Positions 22,116-30,382 are shown, numbered from the stretch's first letter. The stretch is 32,988 nucleotides of DNA from an uncultured Clostridia bacterium (GCA_930990665.1 CAKNQN010000017.1:1-32988); one strand, 5' to 3'. Notes: generated from the letters alone by a model not told the origin. A program made the numbers and translations.

Positions 22116-23138
22116 TCAATCGGAAGTGTGCGCGCTGTTTTCCGCGCTAACGCTTTCCTCATCGCCGAAAATTTCTGCCACGAGCGAAAGGAGCGAAGAG
22201 ACCTTGTCGCAGGCAAACAGTTTTTCCCGCCACCTGGCCCCGCCGTGCATGCCGCGGGTGTAGAAGGCGGTCATCTTGCGCATCTGCACGACGGTATAGT
22301 TTTCCCCGTAAAAGGGGAGCATGTCCGCGATCTGCTCTTCAATCGCCGCGCGGCGGTCCCACGCGGCAGGCCGGCCGAGGATCTCGGCAAAGATGTGCGG
22401 ATCGTACATGGCCGCCCGCGCTACCATCACGCCGTCCGCGCCCGTCTCGTCCAGCATTTTCAGCGCATCCGCGCGGCTGAAAATGCCGCCGTTGGCGATG
22501 ACGGGGATACCGACCGCATTCTTTGCCGATGCGATCGCCGCATAATCCGGTTCCCCCGCATAATACCGATCGCGGGTGCGCCCGTGCACGGTGATCATGT
22601 CCGCGCCCGCGCCCTCGCACATTTTGGCAAATTCGGCGGCGACGACCCTGTTCTGGTCCAGCCCGATGCGGAATTTCACTGTGATCGTCTTCCCGCTCGC
22701 CTTGCAGGCGGAAATGATCTTTTCCGCGCGCGGCATATCTGCGAGCAGGGCGCTCCCCTCCCCGTTCTTGAAGACTTTGGGAACGGGACAGCCCATGTTG
22801 ATGTCGACCGTCTGATACCCTGCAAGGTATTCGCTCTCACAGGCGGAACGCATGACGGACGGATCGCCGCCGAACAGCTGCGCCGCCGTCTGTTCTTCTC
22901 CCTCCGCCTTATACAACAACTTGCGCGTCGCCTCGCTGTTATAAAGCAACCCCTTCGCGCTGACCATTTCCGTAAAACAAAGGCCCGCCCCGAAACGGTA
23001 GCAAAGTTTTCGGAAAGCAAAGTCGGTATAGCCCGCCAACGGTGCGCAGAGTACTCGATTTTCCGCATACGTATCGCCGAATTTCAGTCGCTGCGCGAGG
23101 CGCTCGCATCCCTTATCCATGGCGTTTTGCCCGCTCAT
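22116..23138 (-). CDS. dusB: tRNA-dihydrouridine synthase
   Basis: A 340-residue FMN/NADPH enzyme that reduces uridine to dihydrouridine in tRNA D-loops. Family motifs are clear: APLAGYTDFAFR at the N-terminus, the TEMVSAKGL segment, DINMGCPVPKV with the catalytic Cys, VKFRIG, the ITVHGRTRDRYYAGEPDY segment, and the phosphate-binding PVIANGGIFS and GVMVARAAM. The C-terminal helical tRNA-binding part is present (HGGARWREKLF). Length suits the DusB group. ATG 23138 overlaps the end of the methylase-MazG gene by 26 bases; ATG 23120 (MDKGCERL) is an alternative. It is the last gene of an overlapping three-gene set. Confidence 0.92.
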   Translation of the reverse strand: MSGQNAMDKGCERLAQRLKFGDTYAENRVLCAPLAGYTDFAFRKLCYRFGAGLCFTEMVSAKGLLYNSEATRKLLYKAEGEEQTAAQLFGGDPSVMRSACESEYLAGYQTVDINMGCPVPKVFKNGEGSALLADMPRAEKIISACKASGKTITVKFRIGLDQNRVVAAEFAKMCEGAGADMITVHGRTRDRYYAGEPDYAAIASAKNAVGIPVIANGGIFSRADALKMLDETGADGVMVARAAMYDPHIFAEILGRPAAWDRRAAIEEQIADMLPFYGENYTVVQMRKMTAFYTRGMHGGARWREKLFACDKVSSLLSLVAEIFGDEESVSAENSAHTSD

Positions 23139-24525
23139 AATACGCCCAAAGCTCCTCCGCCGAAAGGTCCTGCATCCGCTTTCCGTCCGCGAGGATGAGC
23201 TGTTCGGTGCGGCAGAAACGCTCGATAAACTTGTTCGTGCTCGCCTGCAGGCATTCCTCGCAGTCTATGCCCGCAAGCCTGCCAGCATTGACGGCGGAAA
23301 AGAGCAGGTCCCCCGCCTCCTCGGCGATGTGCGCCTCATCCTTTTCCTGCACGGCCGCCAGAAGCTCGCCCAGCTCCTCCTGCACCTTTCCGGCCGCTTC
23401 GCGCACGTCGCGGAAGTCGTAGCCGAACTTGGCCGCCCGCTTGGCCGCCTTCTGCGCGCGCATGACGGCGGGGAAAACTTTCGGCACATCCCGAACGGTG
23501 TCGGAAGCCGTCTTCTGCCCCTTTTCCTCCGCCTTGTTCTTTTCCCAGACGGAGAGAGCACCCTCCGCATTGTCCGCCTTGTCCTTGCCGAAAATATGCG
23601 AATGGCGGAAAATCAGCTTTTCACAGACGGCAGAGAGCACATCTTCGGGAGAAAACGCGCCCCGCTCCTCCGCCAAAACCGAATGAAAGGCACCCTGCAT
23701 GAGCACGTCGCCCGTCTCTTCCAGAATTTTGGAATCGTCGCCGCTCTGCACGGCGTCGACCAGCTCGTATGCCTCTTCGATCATATTCTTGCAGATGCTC
23801 TCGTGCGTCTGAACGCGATCCCAAGGGCAACCGTCGGGCGCGCGCAGGCGGCGCAAAACCTCCACAAGATCGTCGTAGTCGAACCGCGTCCTCTGCAAAA
23901 GCGGAATCTCCCCGATCACGAGTGCGCAGGTCGAATCGTATTTTTTCTGACGGTCAAGCTCGAAGAGTCTGATCTTCGCCGCCTTCCCGCCGTGCACGAA
24001 AAAGGCTTCCGCTTCATCCCCGTACAGGTCGCACAGCCGCAGTTTTACGTCCGAGGCGATGAGGTCGCAGTCGATGTCATAGACGGCGAGCGGCAGGCCC
24101 GGCCGTCCGCTTTCGGGCAGACGGTAGGCGGACAGAGCCGTGCGCGAAGGGGAAAGAACGCGGCAGGCATCGAAGGCGGCATCCGCCTTCGAGATCCCGC
24201 TCACGGCGACGGCAGTGCGGTCGCGCGCGAGCACGATGCGCGCCGAAACGTCGTCCGCGGCGGCGCCGTCCACACAGTACACCACATCCCCCTCTTTGCC
24301 GGCCGAAAGGACGGCGGCGGCAAGTTTTTTGTTCAGCGTATCGAAGTTGCGGCAGGTGGAATATATGTAGTCGAGCGTGGAAAACTCCACGCCCAGCGCC
24401 CTGACCCCTTCCGCGGCGGGCGTATCGCCCGTGCGCAGGAGCACTTTTGCGCCCGAAAGCAACGCCTTTCTGCCCCCTTCGGGCAGATCGGCGGCACTAC
24501 AACCCAACCCCACGACCGTTATCAT
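23113..24525 (-). CDS. yabN: YabN-like tetrapyrrole methylase–MazG pyrophosphohydrolase fusion
   Basis: A 470-residue fusion. Residues 1-~210 form a degenerate tetrapyrrole-methylase-like domain starting MITVVGLGCSAADLP, where the usual GPGDP loop is altered. The rest holds two MazG nucleotide pyrophosphohydrolase repeats. The first has LRAPDGCPWDRVQTHES and the metal-binding pair EEAYELVDA...EETGDVLMQ; the second has KVQEELGELLAAV...EEAGDLLFS. MazG proteins hydrolyse aberrant or excess NTPs. ATG 24525 is preferred (GGAGGAAG upstream), giving a 29-base overlap with the flippase gene; the longer upstream frame is Arg-rich shadow. The SpoVB-like–YabN pairing matches Bacillus yabM–yabN. Confidence 0.9.
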   Translation of the reverse strand: MITVVGLGCSAADLPEGGRKALLSGAKVLLRTGDTPAAEGVRALGVEFSTLDYIYSTCRNFDTLNKKLAAAVLSAGKEGDVVYCVDGAAADDVSARIVLARDRTAVAVSGISKADAAFDACRVLSPSRTALSAYRLPESGRPGLPLAVYDIDCDLIASDVKLRLCDLYGDEAEAFFVHGGKAAKIRLFELDRQKKYDSTCALVIGEIPLLQRTRFDYDDLVEVLRRLRAPDGCPWDRVQTHESICKNMIEEAYELVDAVQSGDDSKILEETGDVLMQGAFHSVLAEERGAFSPEDVLSAVCEKLIFRHSHIFGKDKADNAEGALSVWEKNKAEEKGQKTASDTVRDVPKVFPAVMRAQKAAKRAAKFGYDFRDVREAAGKVQEELGELLAAVQEKDEAHIAEEAGDLLFSAVNAGRLAGIDCEECLQASTNKFIERFCRTEQLILADGKRMQDLSAEELWAYYERAKRHG

Positions 24526-26026
24526 GTTTCTTCCTCCAGGCTGATCTGAGTTCGCGCGCGCCGAAAAAACCGGCAGCGACCGCGACGGCGAGATAGGCAC
24601 AGCCCGCCGCCAGCGCCGCGAGCAGAATATGCACGCCGCTGAGCGGCCAGGCCGCAAGGAGCGCCGCCGCCGATGCGAACGCAAAGAGCAACGCATACGC
24701 CGACGCCCGCGCGCGGGCCTTTCTCTGTGTAATACTATAATACAAATCGACGAGAAGTGCAACCAAATAACAGGCATTGCAGGCATATGCCGCCCCGAAA
24801 ACGGAAATTTGCGCACTTTGCAGCAAGATGACTTCGAGGATGAGTTTGACGGACGCGGCAGAAGCCATCGCGAGCGCGGAGATCTTCGCTTTGCCCCGCC
24901 CCGTGAGGCAGGCGGAAAGCGTCTGCACGATCGCCAGAAGAAGGGAAGAAGGCGCGAGGATGCGCACCAGCCGCGCGAGAGTTTCGCCCTCCGCCCCTGT
25001 CACCGAAGGAAAGATGAAGGCGCAGATCTGCGGGGCGAAAAAAAGCAGAAACGCCGCCGCAGGAAGGGCGAAAAAGAGAGTGCTCTTGACGGCAAACAGG
25101 ACACTTTGCTGCCCCGCCTCCTCGTCTCCCCGCGCATAATGCGCGGCGACGGAAGGGATGACCGCCGCGGCGAGCCCGCTGCAGACGGAGGCCGGCAGGT
25201 TGGAAAGCGCCGTCGCTGCCCCCGCATACAGTCCGTACAGCGCGGTAGCGTTGGCCGCATAGCGCGCCAGAAGGCGGGTGATGAGGACGCTCTCGATCAC
25301 GCCCGAAAGGGGCATGATCCCCGCCGCCAGCGTGACGGGAAGCGTGATGCGCAGCAGAGCCGAGGCCGAAGGCATGCCGCGCACGTCCCTGTACAGCGCG
25401 CGGCGGTTGCTCTCGCTTCCGGCACGAACAAACATAAAGACGCACGCCGCCACCTCGCCGAAGGTGACCGAAAGCAAGGCCATCCATACCGCTTTGTACA
25501 CATTTTCGCGAAACGTATAGGCAAAAAAAAGACCAAGCCCCACCTTGATCGACTGCTCAACGAGCTCGGATATGGCGGTCGGGTAAAAGTTGCTGCGGCC
25601 CTGGAACCACCCGCGATAGCAGGAAAGCACGGATACAAAAAAGATGCCGGGCGCTAACGCACGATATGCCGCGGCCGCACCCGGTTCGCCCTGCGCGGCG
25701 CTCATCGGCACGGACAGCAGGAACATCACCGCGGCGGCCGCCAGCCCCACGAACGAAAAAAGAGCGAGGGCGCGGCGCAGGATCGCGTCATCGTCCTCCC
25801 CCACGGCGCGCGCACGGGAAACGGCGCGCGCCAGCCCTGCCGGTACGCCCGTCGCCGACAGGGTGAGCAGCAGACAGTACAGCGGGTATACCATCTGATA
25901 CACTCCCATGCCTTCTCCGCCCAGGATATTTGTGAGGGGAATGCGATAAAATGCTCCGATGATCTTCGCCAGAATACCGCCGGCCGATATGATGATCGCC
26001 CCTTTGATGTACGATTGCGCCTTCAT
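24497..26026 (-). CDS. MurJ/SpoVB-family lipid-linked polysaccharide flippase
   Basis: A 509-residue MOP-superfamily protein with about 14 membrane segments. The opening SYIKGAIIISAGGILAKIIGAFYRIPLTNILGGEGMGVYQMVYPLY (in segments) is diagnostic of the SpoVB/YabM/MurJ group. Other family traits are the Pro/Gly-rich LPVTLAAGIMPLSGVIESVLITRLL and a GLYAGAATALSNLPASV segment. It should flip lipid II or another undecaprenyl-linked glycan during wall or spore-cortex synthesis. ATG 26026 begins the conserved N-terminus; a TTG at 26071 is possible but less likely. It lies downstream of spoVT as in Bacillus (spoVT–yabM–yabN), but a plus-strand gene intervenes. Confidence 0.9.
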   Translation of the reverse strand: MKAQSYIKGAIIISAGGILAKIIGAFYRIPLTNILGGEGMGVYQMVYPLYCLLLTLSATGVPAGLARAVSRARAVGEDDDAILRRALALFSFVGLAAAAVMFLLSVPMSAAQGEPGAAAAYRALAPGIFFVSVLSCYRGWFQGRSNFYPTAISELVEQSIKVGLGLFFAYTFRENVYKAVWMALLSVTFGEVAACVFMFVRAGSESNRRALYRDVRGMPSASALLRITLPVTLAAGIMPLSGVIESVLITRLLARYAANATALYGLYAGAATALSNLPASVCSGLAAAVIPSVAAHYARGDEEAGQQSVLFAVKSTLFFALPAAAFLLFFAPQICAFIFPSVTGAEGETLARLVRILAPSSLLLAIVQTLSACLTGRGKAKISALAMASAASVKLILEVILLQSAQISVFGAAYACNACYLVALLVDLYYSITQRKARARASAYALLFAFASAAALLAAWPLSGVHILLAALAAGCAYLAVAVAAGFFGARELRSAWRKKHDNGRGVGL

Positions 26027-26363
26027 ATGTACCCTGCATCCGCGCAGAAGTCCGCAAAACGGAAAACTCAATTTTCTCCGACAGAAATTCCGGAAAATTT
26101 TTTTATCGAAAACCTTTTATTCGTCTTTTGTGCCGCTTCCAGCTTCTGTTATCAAGAACACGCCGGCTCCTTCCCTTTGCCGTTGCCGCACCCCTCTTTT
26201 GTGTTTGCCGCTCCATCTCTATGCCGTTGCCGCGCCGCGGCCATTCGGCAAAACATTTTACAGAAAGCGTTCTTCTGCATTTTTTCAAAATACGGGTTTT
26301 AGGGAAAATAAGCCGAAAAAGAGAAAATTTTCTAATAACTTTTCCATATTTTCAAAAAAAGGC
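26027..26363. other. Divergent intergenic region with short direct repeats
   Basis: Lies between the leftward flippase gene and the promoter of the rightward gene at 26538. It contains a 12-bp direct repeat TGCCGTTGCCGC (26178-26189, 26222-26233) in a TGCCG-rich stretch, flanked by AT-rich DNA. No convincing leftward sigma-A promoter was found, so the flippase may use a sporulation sigma factor. No credible gene. Confidence 0.45.
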
Positions 26364-26391
26364 TTGAAAAGAAACGCATTGGTGTTATAAT
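26364..26391 (+). promoter_or_regulatory. Sigma-A promoter of the YwaF-like gene
   Basis: TTGAAA (26364-26369), a 16-base spacer, then a perfect TATAAT (26386-26391). Transcription would start near 26398, just before the paired leader at 26400-26513. Confidence 0.75.
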
Positions 26392-26399
26392 GAAAGCAT

Positions 26400-26513
26400 A
26401 GTAAAGCTGTCCGCACGCAAAAGCGGAAACAATCTGCCGCGTCACGCGGCTGTCAGACATATTTTCGGACAATCGGAAAATATTCCGGCAGAGTTCGGCG
26501 ATATTGCTTTACT
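26400..26513 (+). ncRNA. Structured 5' leader, candidate riboswitch or cis-regulatory RNA
   Basis: The leader is closed by an 8-bp helix AGTAAAGC (26400-26407) with GCTTTACT (26506-26513). Inside are three hairpins: TCCGC/GCGGA (26410-26427), GCCGCG-TCA-CGCGGC (26436-26450) and ATATTTTC/GAAAATAT (26459-26483). A competing helix AATATTCCG with CGGCGATATT (26479-26505, one bulge) would break the third hairpin, as expected for a switch. No class I know matches. The ribosome site AAGGAG (26524-26529) lies 10 bases past the closing helix. Confidence 0.5.
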
Positions 26514-26537
26514 GCAAAAAGAAAAGGAGAAACCGCC

Positions 26538-27371
26538 ATGGACGCGATCGCAAATATCGTGGCATTTTTTGAACAACCCATCGCTGTCCCGGAGCCGTGG
26601 AACGGATACCACGCGATCTGGCTGCTCCTGCTGACGGCTTCCCTTCTCTGTCTTGTCTACGCCGCACCCAACCTTCGCTCGAACCCCTCCCTTACTCGCG
26701 GGATCACGCGCGGGCTCGGACTCTTTCTTCTCTGTATCGAAGTCTTAAAACAGATTTTCGGCGGACTGCACGCGGCGGAAGGTACAGTATACTGGCAATA
26801 CCCGTGGTACATGTTCCCCCTGCAGCTGTGCAGCACCCCCCTCTATATCTGTGCATTGCTCCCCTTTGCACGCGGGAGCGTCGCCCGTCCGATGCAGATG
26901 TATCTCGGGACATTCGGAATGCTCGGCGGGATCGCCGTGATGCTCTTTCCGCAATCCGTCTTTTGCGACTATCTGTTCCTGAATCTGCATACGATGCTCT
27001 GGCATTCGGGCCTCATCCTTCTCGGCGCAACGCAATGGTTGAGCGGAAATATGCGCGGAAATTTCGGCGAATACTGTGGCGCAACGTGTATATTTTTGAT
27101 CTTTGCCGCCGTCGCCGCAGCGCTCAATTTTGCCTTCCCGCAACTGGCAGGAAAAGGATTCGATCTCTTTTACATCAGCCCCTATATTTCCCCGGGGACC
27201 CTCGGTTCTATCGAAGAAATGCGCAGGGCGCTGCCCTATCCCATCTATTTCACCGGCTATCTCGCCGCCCTGTGCACGGGAGCCGCACTTCTGTTTGCGG
27301 CCATGCGATCGCTCGTACGACCCGATGACGCCGCCGAAGAACTCAAACGGGCCAAACCCTTCTCCGAATAA
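26538..27371 (+). CDS. YwaF/TP0381-like integral membrane protein
   Basis: A 277-residue protein with about seven membrane segments. Segment WYMFPLQLCSTPLYICALLPF and the HTMLWHSGLILLG segment resemble the conserved membrane cores of the YwaF/TP0381 family (related to TMEM164), whose members have PLxLC and H-x(n)-G motifs. The function of the family in bacteria is not established; a lipid acyltransferase role has been proposed for the eukaryotic relatives. AAGGAG lies eight bases before ATG 26538. It has its own promoter and a structured leader and is inserted, in the opposite direction, between spoVT and the spoVB/murJ-like gene. The charged C-terminal tail is short. Confidence 0.75.
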   Translation: MDAIANIVAFFEQPIAVPEPWNGYHAIWLLLLTASLLCLVYAAPNLRSNPSLTRGITRGLGLFLLCIEVLKQIFGGLHAAEGTVYWQYPWYMFPLQLCSTPLYICALLPFARGSVARPMQMYLGTFGMLGGIAVMLFPQSVFCDYLFLNLHTMLWHSGLILLGATQWLSGNMRGNFGEYCGATCIFLIFAAVAAALNFAFPQLAGKGFDLFYISPYISPGTLGSIEEMRRALPYPIYFTGYLAALCTGAALLFAAMRSLVRPDDAAEELKRAKPFSE

Positions 27372-27398
27372 AACACCGGCGATCTCTTTTCAAAATAC

Positions 27399-27426
27399 AG
27401 CAGCTGCCAACTCGCAGCTGCTTTTT
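27399..27426 (+). terminator. Terminator between the YwaF-like gene and spoVT
   Basis: A 9-bp perfect stem (AGCAGCTGC with GCAGCTGCT, 6-base loop) runs into TTTTT on the plus strand. It lies between convergent genes. On the minus strand the stem is followed by GTATTTT, so it may act weakly for spoVT as well. Confidence 0.85.
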
Positions 27427-27492
27427 GATGCTATCTTTATTCTGCCGATCTGTACCTTTTCCGACCTGGAGCCAAAAGCGACGAAGCGGGAC

Positions 27493-28035
27493 TTAGTCGA
27501 ACTGATTAGCGAGGATATCAGCCGTGAGGCGGCACAAATTGACCGCGTCGCTCTCCATTCTGACCCCTTCCTTGGCCGTGAGCAGGGAAACGGCACCCAG
27601 GCAATCTCCCCCCACGACGATGGGGACGATGATCTGTGCCGTGGCCTGAAAGTTGTTTTCGGCGAGCGGGACAATGTCTCCCCCTTCAGCGAGGTTGGCA
27701 ATATAACTGCGCCTGTCCTTCATGATCTGTTCGAGTTTTTCGGTGATCTGCTTGCCGGCAAAATCTTTCCTTCCCTCACCCGACGCATACAGAATTTCAT
27801 CGGTATCGCAGATCACGGCAAGATAGCCGCTCAGATCGCTGAGCGACTTGGTCGTGCTTTCCGAAAATTTTTCGAGCGTGGCGATCGGCGAATACTTTTT
27901 GAGCATGAGCTCGTCCCTGTCCGTAAAGATCTCCAGAGGGTCGCCGTCCTTCAACCGAAGAGTGCGGCGGATCTCCTTGGGAATGACCACACGGCCAAGT
28001 TCGTCAATCCTTCTCACGATTCCCGTAGCTTTCAT
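27493..28035 (-). CDS. spoVT: Stage V sporulation regulator SpoVT
   Basis: A 180-residue transcription factor. Residues 1-50 form an AbrB-type swapped-hairpin DNA-binding domain (KATGIVRRIDELGRVVIPKEIRRTLRLKDGDPLEIF in segments). Residues ~55-178 form the GAF-like ligand-binding domain (YLAVICDTDEILYASG, AQIIVPIVVGGDCLGAVSLL). Length and layout match Bacillus SpoVT (178 residues), which tunes sigma-G-dependent forespore genes. ATG 28035 has AGGGAGGA upstream. A good sigma-G-type promoter lies at 28081-28109, as expected. A GC hairpin (GCCGCGC...GCGCGGC) sits in the leader just before the ribosome site. Confidence 0.95.
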   Translation of the reverse strand: MKATGIVRRIDELGRVVIPKEIRRTLRLKDGDPLEIFTDRDELMLKKYSPIATLEKFSESTTKSLSDLSGYLAVICDTDEILYASGEGRKDFAGKQITEKLEQIMKDRRSYIANLAEGGDIVPLAENNFQATAQIIVPIVVGGDCLGAVSLLTAKEGVRMESDAVNLCRLTADILANQFD

Positions 28036-28080
28036 ACAATCCTCCCTTGCGCCGCGCGTCCGGCGCGGCTTTCCGGAAAA

Positions 28081-28109
28081 AAGTATGTGCAACCAACTGC
28101 CGTTTATTC
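28081..28109 (-). promoter_or_regulatory. Sigma-G (forespore) promoter of spoVT
   Basis: On the minus strand GAATA (28105-28109) matches the sigma-G -35 consensus GMATR. After 17 bases comes CATACTT (28081-28087), six of seven matches to CATWHTA. The Bacillus spoVT gene is also transcribed by sigma-G. Predicted start is near 28074, about 40 bases before the ATG. The rest of the 28036-28361 gap shows no gene. Confidence 0.7.
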
Positions 28110-28361
28110 CGAAAAATGGCTGCAACGGAAAATAATCGCGCCCTCACCCATTTACTACCCGCGCACACAAGAATTGATCGGGCAGTCTGGCCGCGCGCTT
28201 CCAAGATAGATTGCCGGACAGACAGCTTTGCCGCACGGACAAAAAGGAAGGCGGGGCGGACATTTCTCAATTCTGAACCCTTTCTCCATGGGCGATGTAT
28301 CTGATGCTCCTTCTATCCGAAAAATCGTGACAGTCATCCTAAAAACTGCGGGAGTTCATAT

Positions 28362-29228
28362 ATGTGGATTTTAGCGGCAATTTTATCAGCTTTATTTGCG
28401 GGCATTACGGCAATCCTGACGAAATGCGGCGTAAAAGAGACCAATTCCGACGTTGCTACAGCCGTACGAACTTTTGTTGTGCTGATCTTTGCGTGGATCA
28501 TTGTCTTTCTTACGGGAGCTCACGCGACTCTTTCAGAGATCAGCGCCCGTTCGTGGATATATCTCATCCTGTCTGGGCTGGCGACAGGGGCTTCATGGAT
28601 CTGTTATTTTAAGGCCCTTTCGCTGGGAAATGTTTCAAAAGTGGCCGCCGTCGACAAATCAAGCACTGTCCTGGCTGTCCTCCTCGCCATAGTTTTCTTT
28701 GCCGATGAGAGAAGACTATGGTGGTTAAAACTTATCTTTCTTGCGGTCATTGCCGCCGGCACGTACCTCATGATAGACATCAAACAAACGGAGGAAAAAT
28801 CAAGACGTTCCTGGCTTATTTTCGCCCTGCTGTCCGCGGTATTCGCCGCAGCCACCTCCCTTCTGGCAAAGGTGGGGATCAGAAATGTCGACACCAACGC
28901 GGCAACGGCCATTCGCACAGGCGTAGTACTCCTCCTCGCCTGGATCATCGTGTTCTGCCGGAAGGAATGCGCCTATGTAAAATCATTAAAAGGAAAAGAA
29001 GTTTTTTTTCTCATCCTGTCGGGAATTGCGACCGGAGCCTCCTGGCTCTGCTATTATTATGCCATTCAACAAGGGCAACTGAGCGTCGTAATACCGATCG
29101 ATAAGTTAAGCATATTGGTGACCGTGGTGTTCTCCCTGATCGTATTCCGGGAAAAACTTTCCGTCAAAGCATGGATAGGTTTGATCCTCCTCACCTGCGG
29201 GACCATCTGCATCGCTGTGTTTACATAA
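28362..29228 (+). CDS. EamA/DMT-superfamily transporter
   Basis: A 288-residue inner-membrane protein with ten membrane segments from two tandem EamA repeats (residues ~1-140 and ~148-288). The repeats are visible as LSALFAGITAILTKCGVKETNSDVATAVRT versus LSAVFAAATSLLAKVGIRNVDTNAATAIRT, and LSGLATGASWICYFKAL versus LSGIATGASWLCYYYAI. The repeats are unusually similar, which suits a dual-repeat DMT protein of the YdcZ/EamA type. Substrate unknown (small metabolites or amino acids in the family). GGGAG precedes ATG 28362. It is monocistronic and ends at a strong terminator. No clear sigma-A promoter was found upstream. Confidence 0.88.
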   Translation: MWILAAILSALFAGITAILTKCGVKETNSDVATAVRTFVVLIFAWIIVFLTGAHATLSEISARSWIYLILSGLATGASWICYFKALSLGNVSKVAAVDKSSTVLAVLLAIVFFADERRLWWLKLIFLAVIAAGTYLMIDIKQTEEKSRRSWLIFALLSAVFAAATSLLAKVGIRNVDTNAATAIRTGVVLLLAWIIVFCRKECAYVKSLKGKEVFFLILSGIATGASWLCYYYAIQQGQLSVVIPIDKLSILVTVVFSLIVFREKLSVKAWIGLILLTCGTICIAVFT

Positions 29229-29306
29229 AACACATCCATGCGGTCCATTTCGCTAACATTGCGGAAAAACTGCGACGAACACCAATCATACAGGCAATCA
29301 CTTACG

Positions 29307-29353
29307 AAAAAACAGGGCTTATCCCGTTTCGGGGATAAGCCCTGTCGCTTTTT
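29307..29353. terminator. Bidirectional terminator
   Basis: A 14-bp perfect stem (ACAGGGCTTATCCC with its complement, 29312-29325 and 29332-29345), 6-base loop. On the plus strand TTTTT follows (29349-29353); on the minus strand six T follow (29307-29312). It ends the transporter gene and shields it from the leftward genes beyond. Confidence 0.9.
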
Positions 29354-29573
29354 ATGTTCCGCAACGTCGCTTTTCAGCCTCTATGCGGCAATATCCAGCA
29401 ATTACTTGCGGGGATTTTTAATGTTGGCCTGTGCTCCTTATCTTTTGCCCTTAGCGAAAAATTGTGCTTCTGGCTTTACGCCGTTATCGCAAGACTAGGA
29501 TCCATATATTTTATCCGCCTTAGCGGTTGTATTCAATTTTAATTTTTTAAGTTTTTCCCTTACCATTCTTTAA
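29354..29573. other. AT-rich spacer at the edge of the accessory island
   Basis: No gene seen. Base composition becomes clearly AT-rich from about 29500 onward, unlike the GC-rich host DNA to the left, so the left border of the accessory island probably lies here. Confidence 0.45.
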
Positions 29574-29954
29574 TTATATAAACACCCTTACCGTTAAATC
29601 TTGCCATTGATTTTGCCTGAGCATACCGTTTTTTTCCTTTCTGTAAGACAGTGCCGACTTATAATCAATGGTAAATTCCCAAACCAACTTTTTCATATCG
29701 TTAGGCTTTTCAATTAGATCAAAGTTCATATACCAATTAAAGCACGTTTCCGTTACAGGAACAATGGTATGAACGAACTGCTTAATCACTTCTCTATCGA
29801 TATAATGCTCGGTAAAATCCATCTTTGATAACAGAAAATCTTCTACCTTTTTCGCAGGTTCTTCTTCTCCGTCTTCGTTTGGAACCATTCCCGCATCAAG
29901 AACACGCCTTTTGTTGATAAGCTCGATTTTTTCCTTTATATAATTGTGTCGCAT
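29574..29954 (-). CDS. Possible C-terminal remnant of a large serine recombinase
   Basis: A 126-residue protein in AT-rich DNA. The stretch KKVEDFLLSKMDFTEHYIDREVIKQFVHTIVPVTET (in segments) resembles the C-terminal end of large serine recombinases. There a conserved (F/I)D(E/R)E(L/V)xxxFVxxI segment precedes a final beta strand (here FNWYMNFDL). The catalytic resolvase domain and zinc-ribbon region are absent, and a stop codon lies directly before ATG 29954, so this is at best a fragment. A ribosome-site-like AGGTG precedes the ATG. If correct, it marks a dead mobile element. The match is from memory and only moderately certain. Confidence 0.45.
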   Translation of the reverse strand: MRHNYIKEKIELINKRRVLDAGMVPNEDGEEEPAKKVEDFLLSKMDFTEHYIDREVIKQFVHTIVPVTETCFNWYMNFDLIEKPNDMKKLVWEFTIDYKSALSYRKEKNGMLRQNQWQDLTVRVFI

Positions 29955-29997
29955 TCACCTACTGAGGCGCAAGTATGCACAAATTGTGTGCGCTGGC

Positions 29998-30021
29998 GCA
30001 CAAGCGTGGTTTTGCTTGTGC
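29998..30021. repeat. 8-bp inverted repeat near the recombinase remnant
   Basis: GCACAAGC (29998-30005) and GCTTGTGC (30014-30021) flank an 8-base spacer; a second small GCACA/TGTGC pair lies at 29977-29991. Neither is followed by a T-run. They could be protein-binding or recombination sites. Confidence 0.5.
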
Positions 30022-30119
30022 CGTAAATAATTTATATTACCCTCATATATATCATCATCTCCTTTGGGTTTTTATCTTTACTCCCACGCCGAAGGCGCAG
30101 AGATTATTTGCTGCTTAGT

Positions 30120-30382
30120 AGTTACCCTCACTTATCCAAGGACACGAAATTTGAAAAGTACATGGTCTGGCTAAAAATTTTGTTAATCTTTCATCTTCGT
30201 ATAAATCCCTCCATATTAACAAGGACACAAGATTGTAAAAGTTCGGAGTGCGCATAAAATTTTCTTGTGTATAACCTCTCAATTATTAACCACGGCACGT
30301 GGCATTTTTCAACGGGTAAATCAAAAATTTTTGCACTAAAAAGCGGAAGGTGTATTTTGCAAAAAAGTCCCTCATAAATACC
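30120..30382. repeat. Degenerate ~70-83-bp tandem repeats, about 3.5 copies
   Basis: On the minus strand each unit contains, in order, a TTGTTAATA-like block, GAGGG, an AAAATTTT block and an ACTTTT...GTGTCC block. AAAATTTT occurs at 30174, 30256 and 30324; GGACAC or its variant GGCACG at 30140, 30223 and 30294 (plus-strand reading). GAGGG-like motifs recur further, near 30049 and 30127, so the array may reach back to about 30040. Open frames across it (for example 30191-30388) are short and merely mirror the repeats. Confidence 0.65.

Noticed and set aside
26400-26513. Assignment of the leader to a known riboswitch class
   Set aside because: I could not match conserved core sequences of TPP, SAM, cobalamin, purine, glycine, c-di-GMP, ZTP, fluoride or T-box RNAs.
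30120-30382. CRISPR array
   Set aside because: Repeat units are degenerate and of unequal length, spacers are not uniform, and no cas gene is present.
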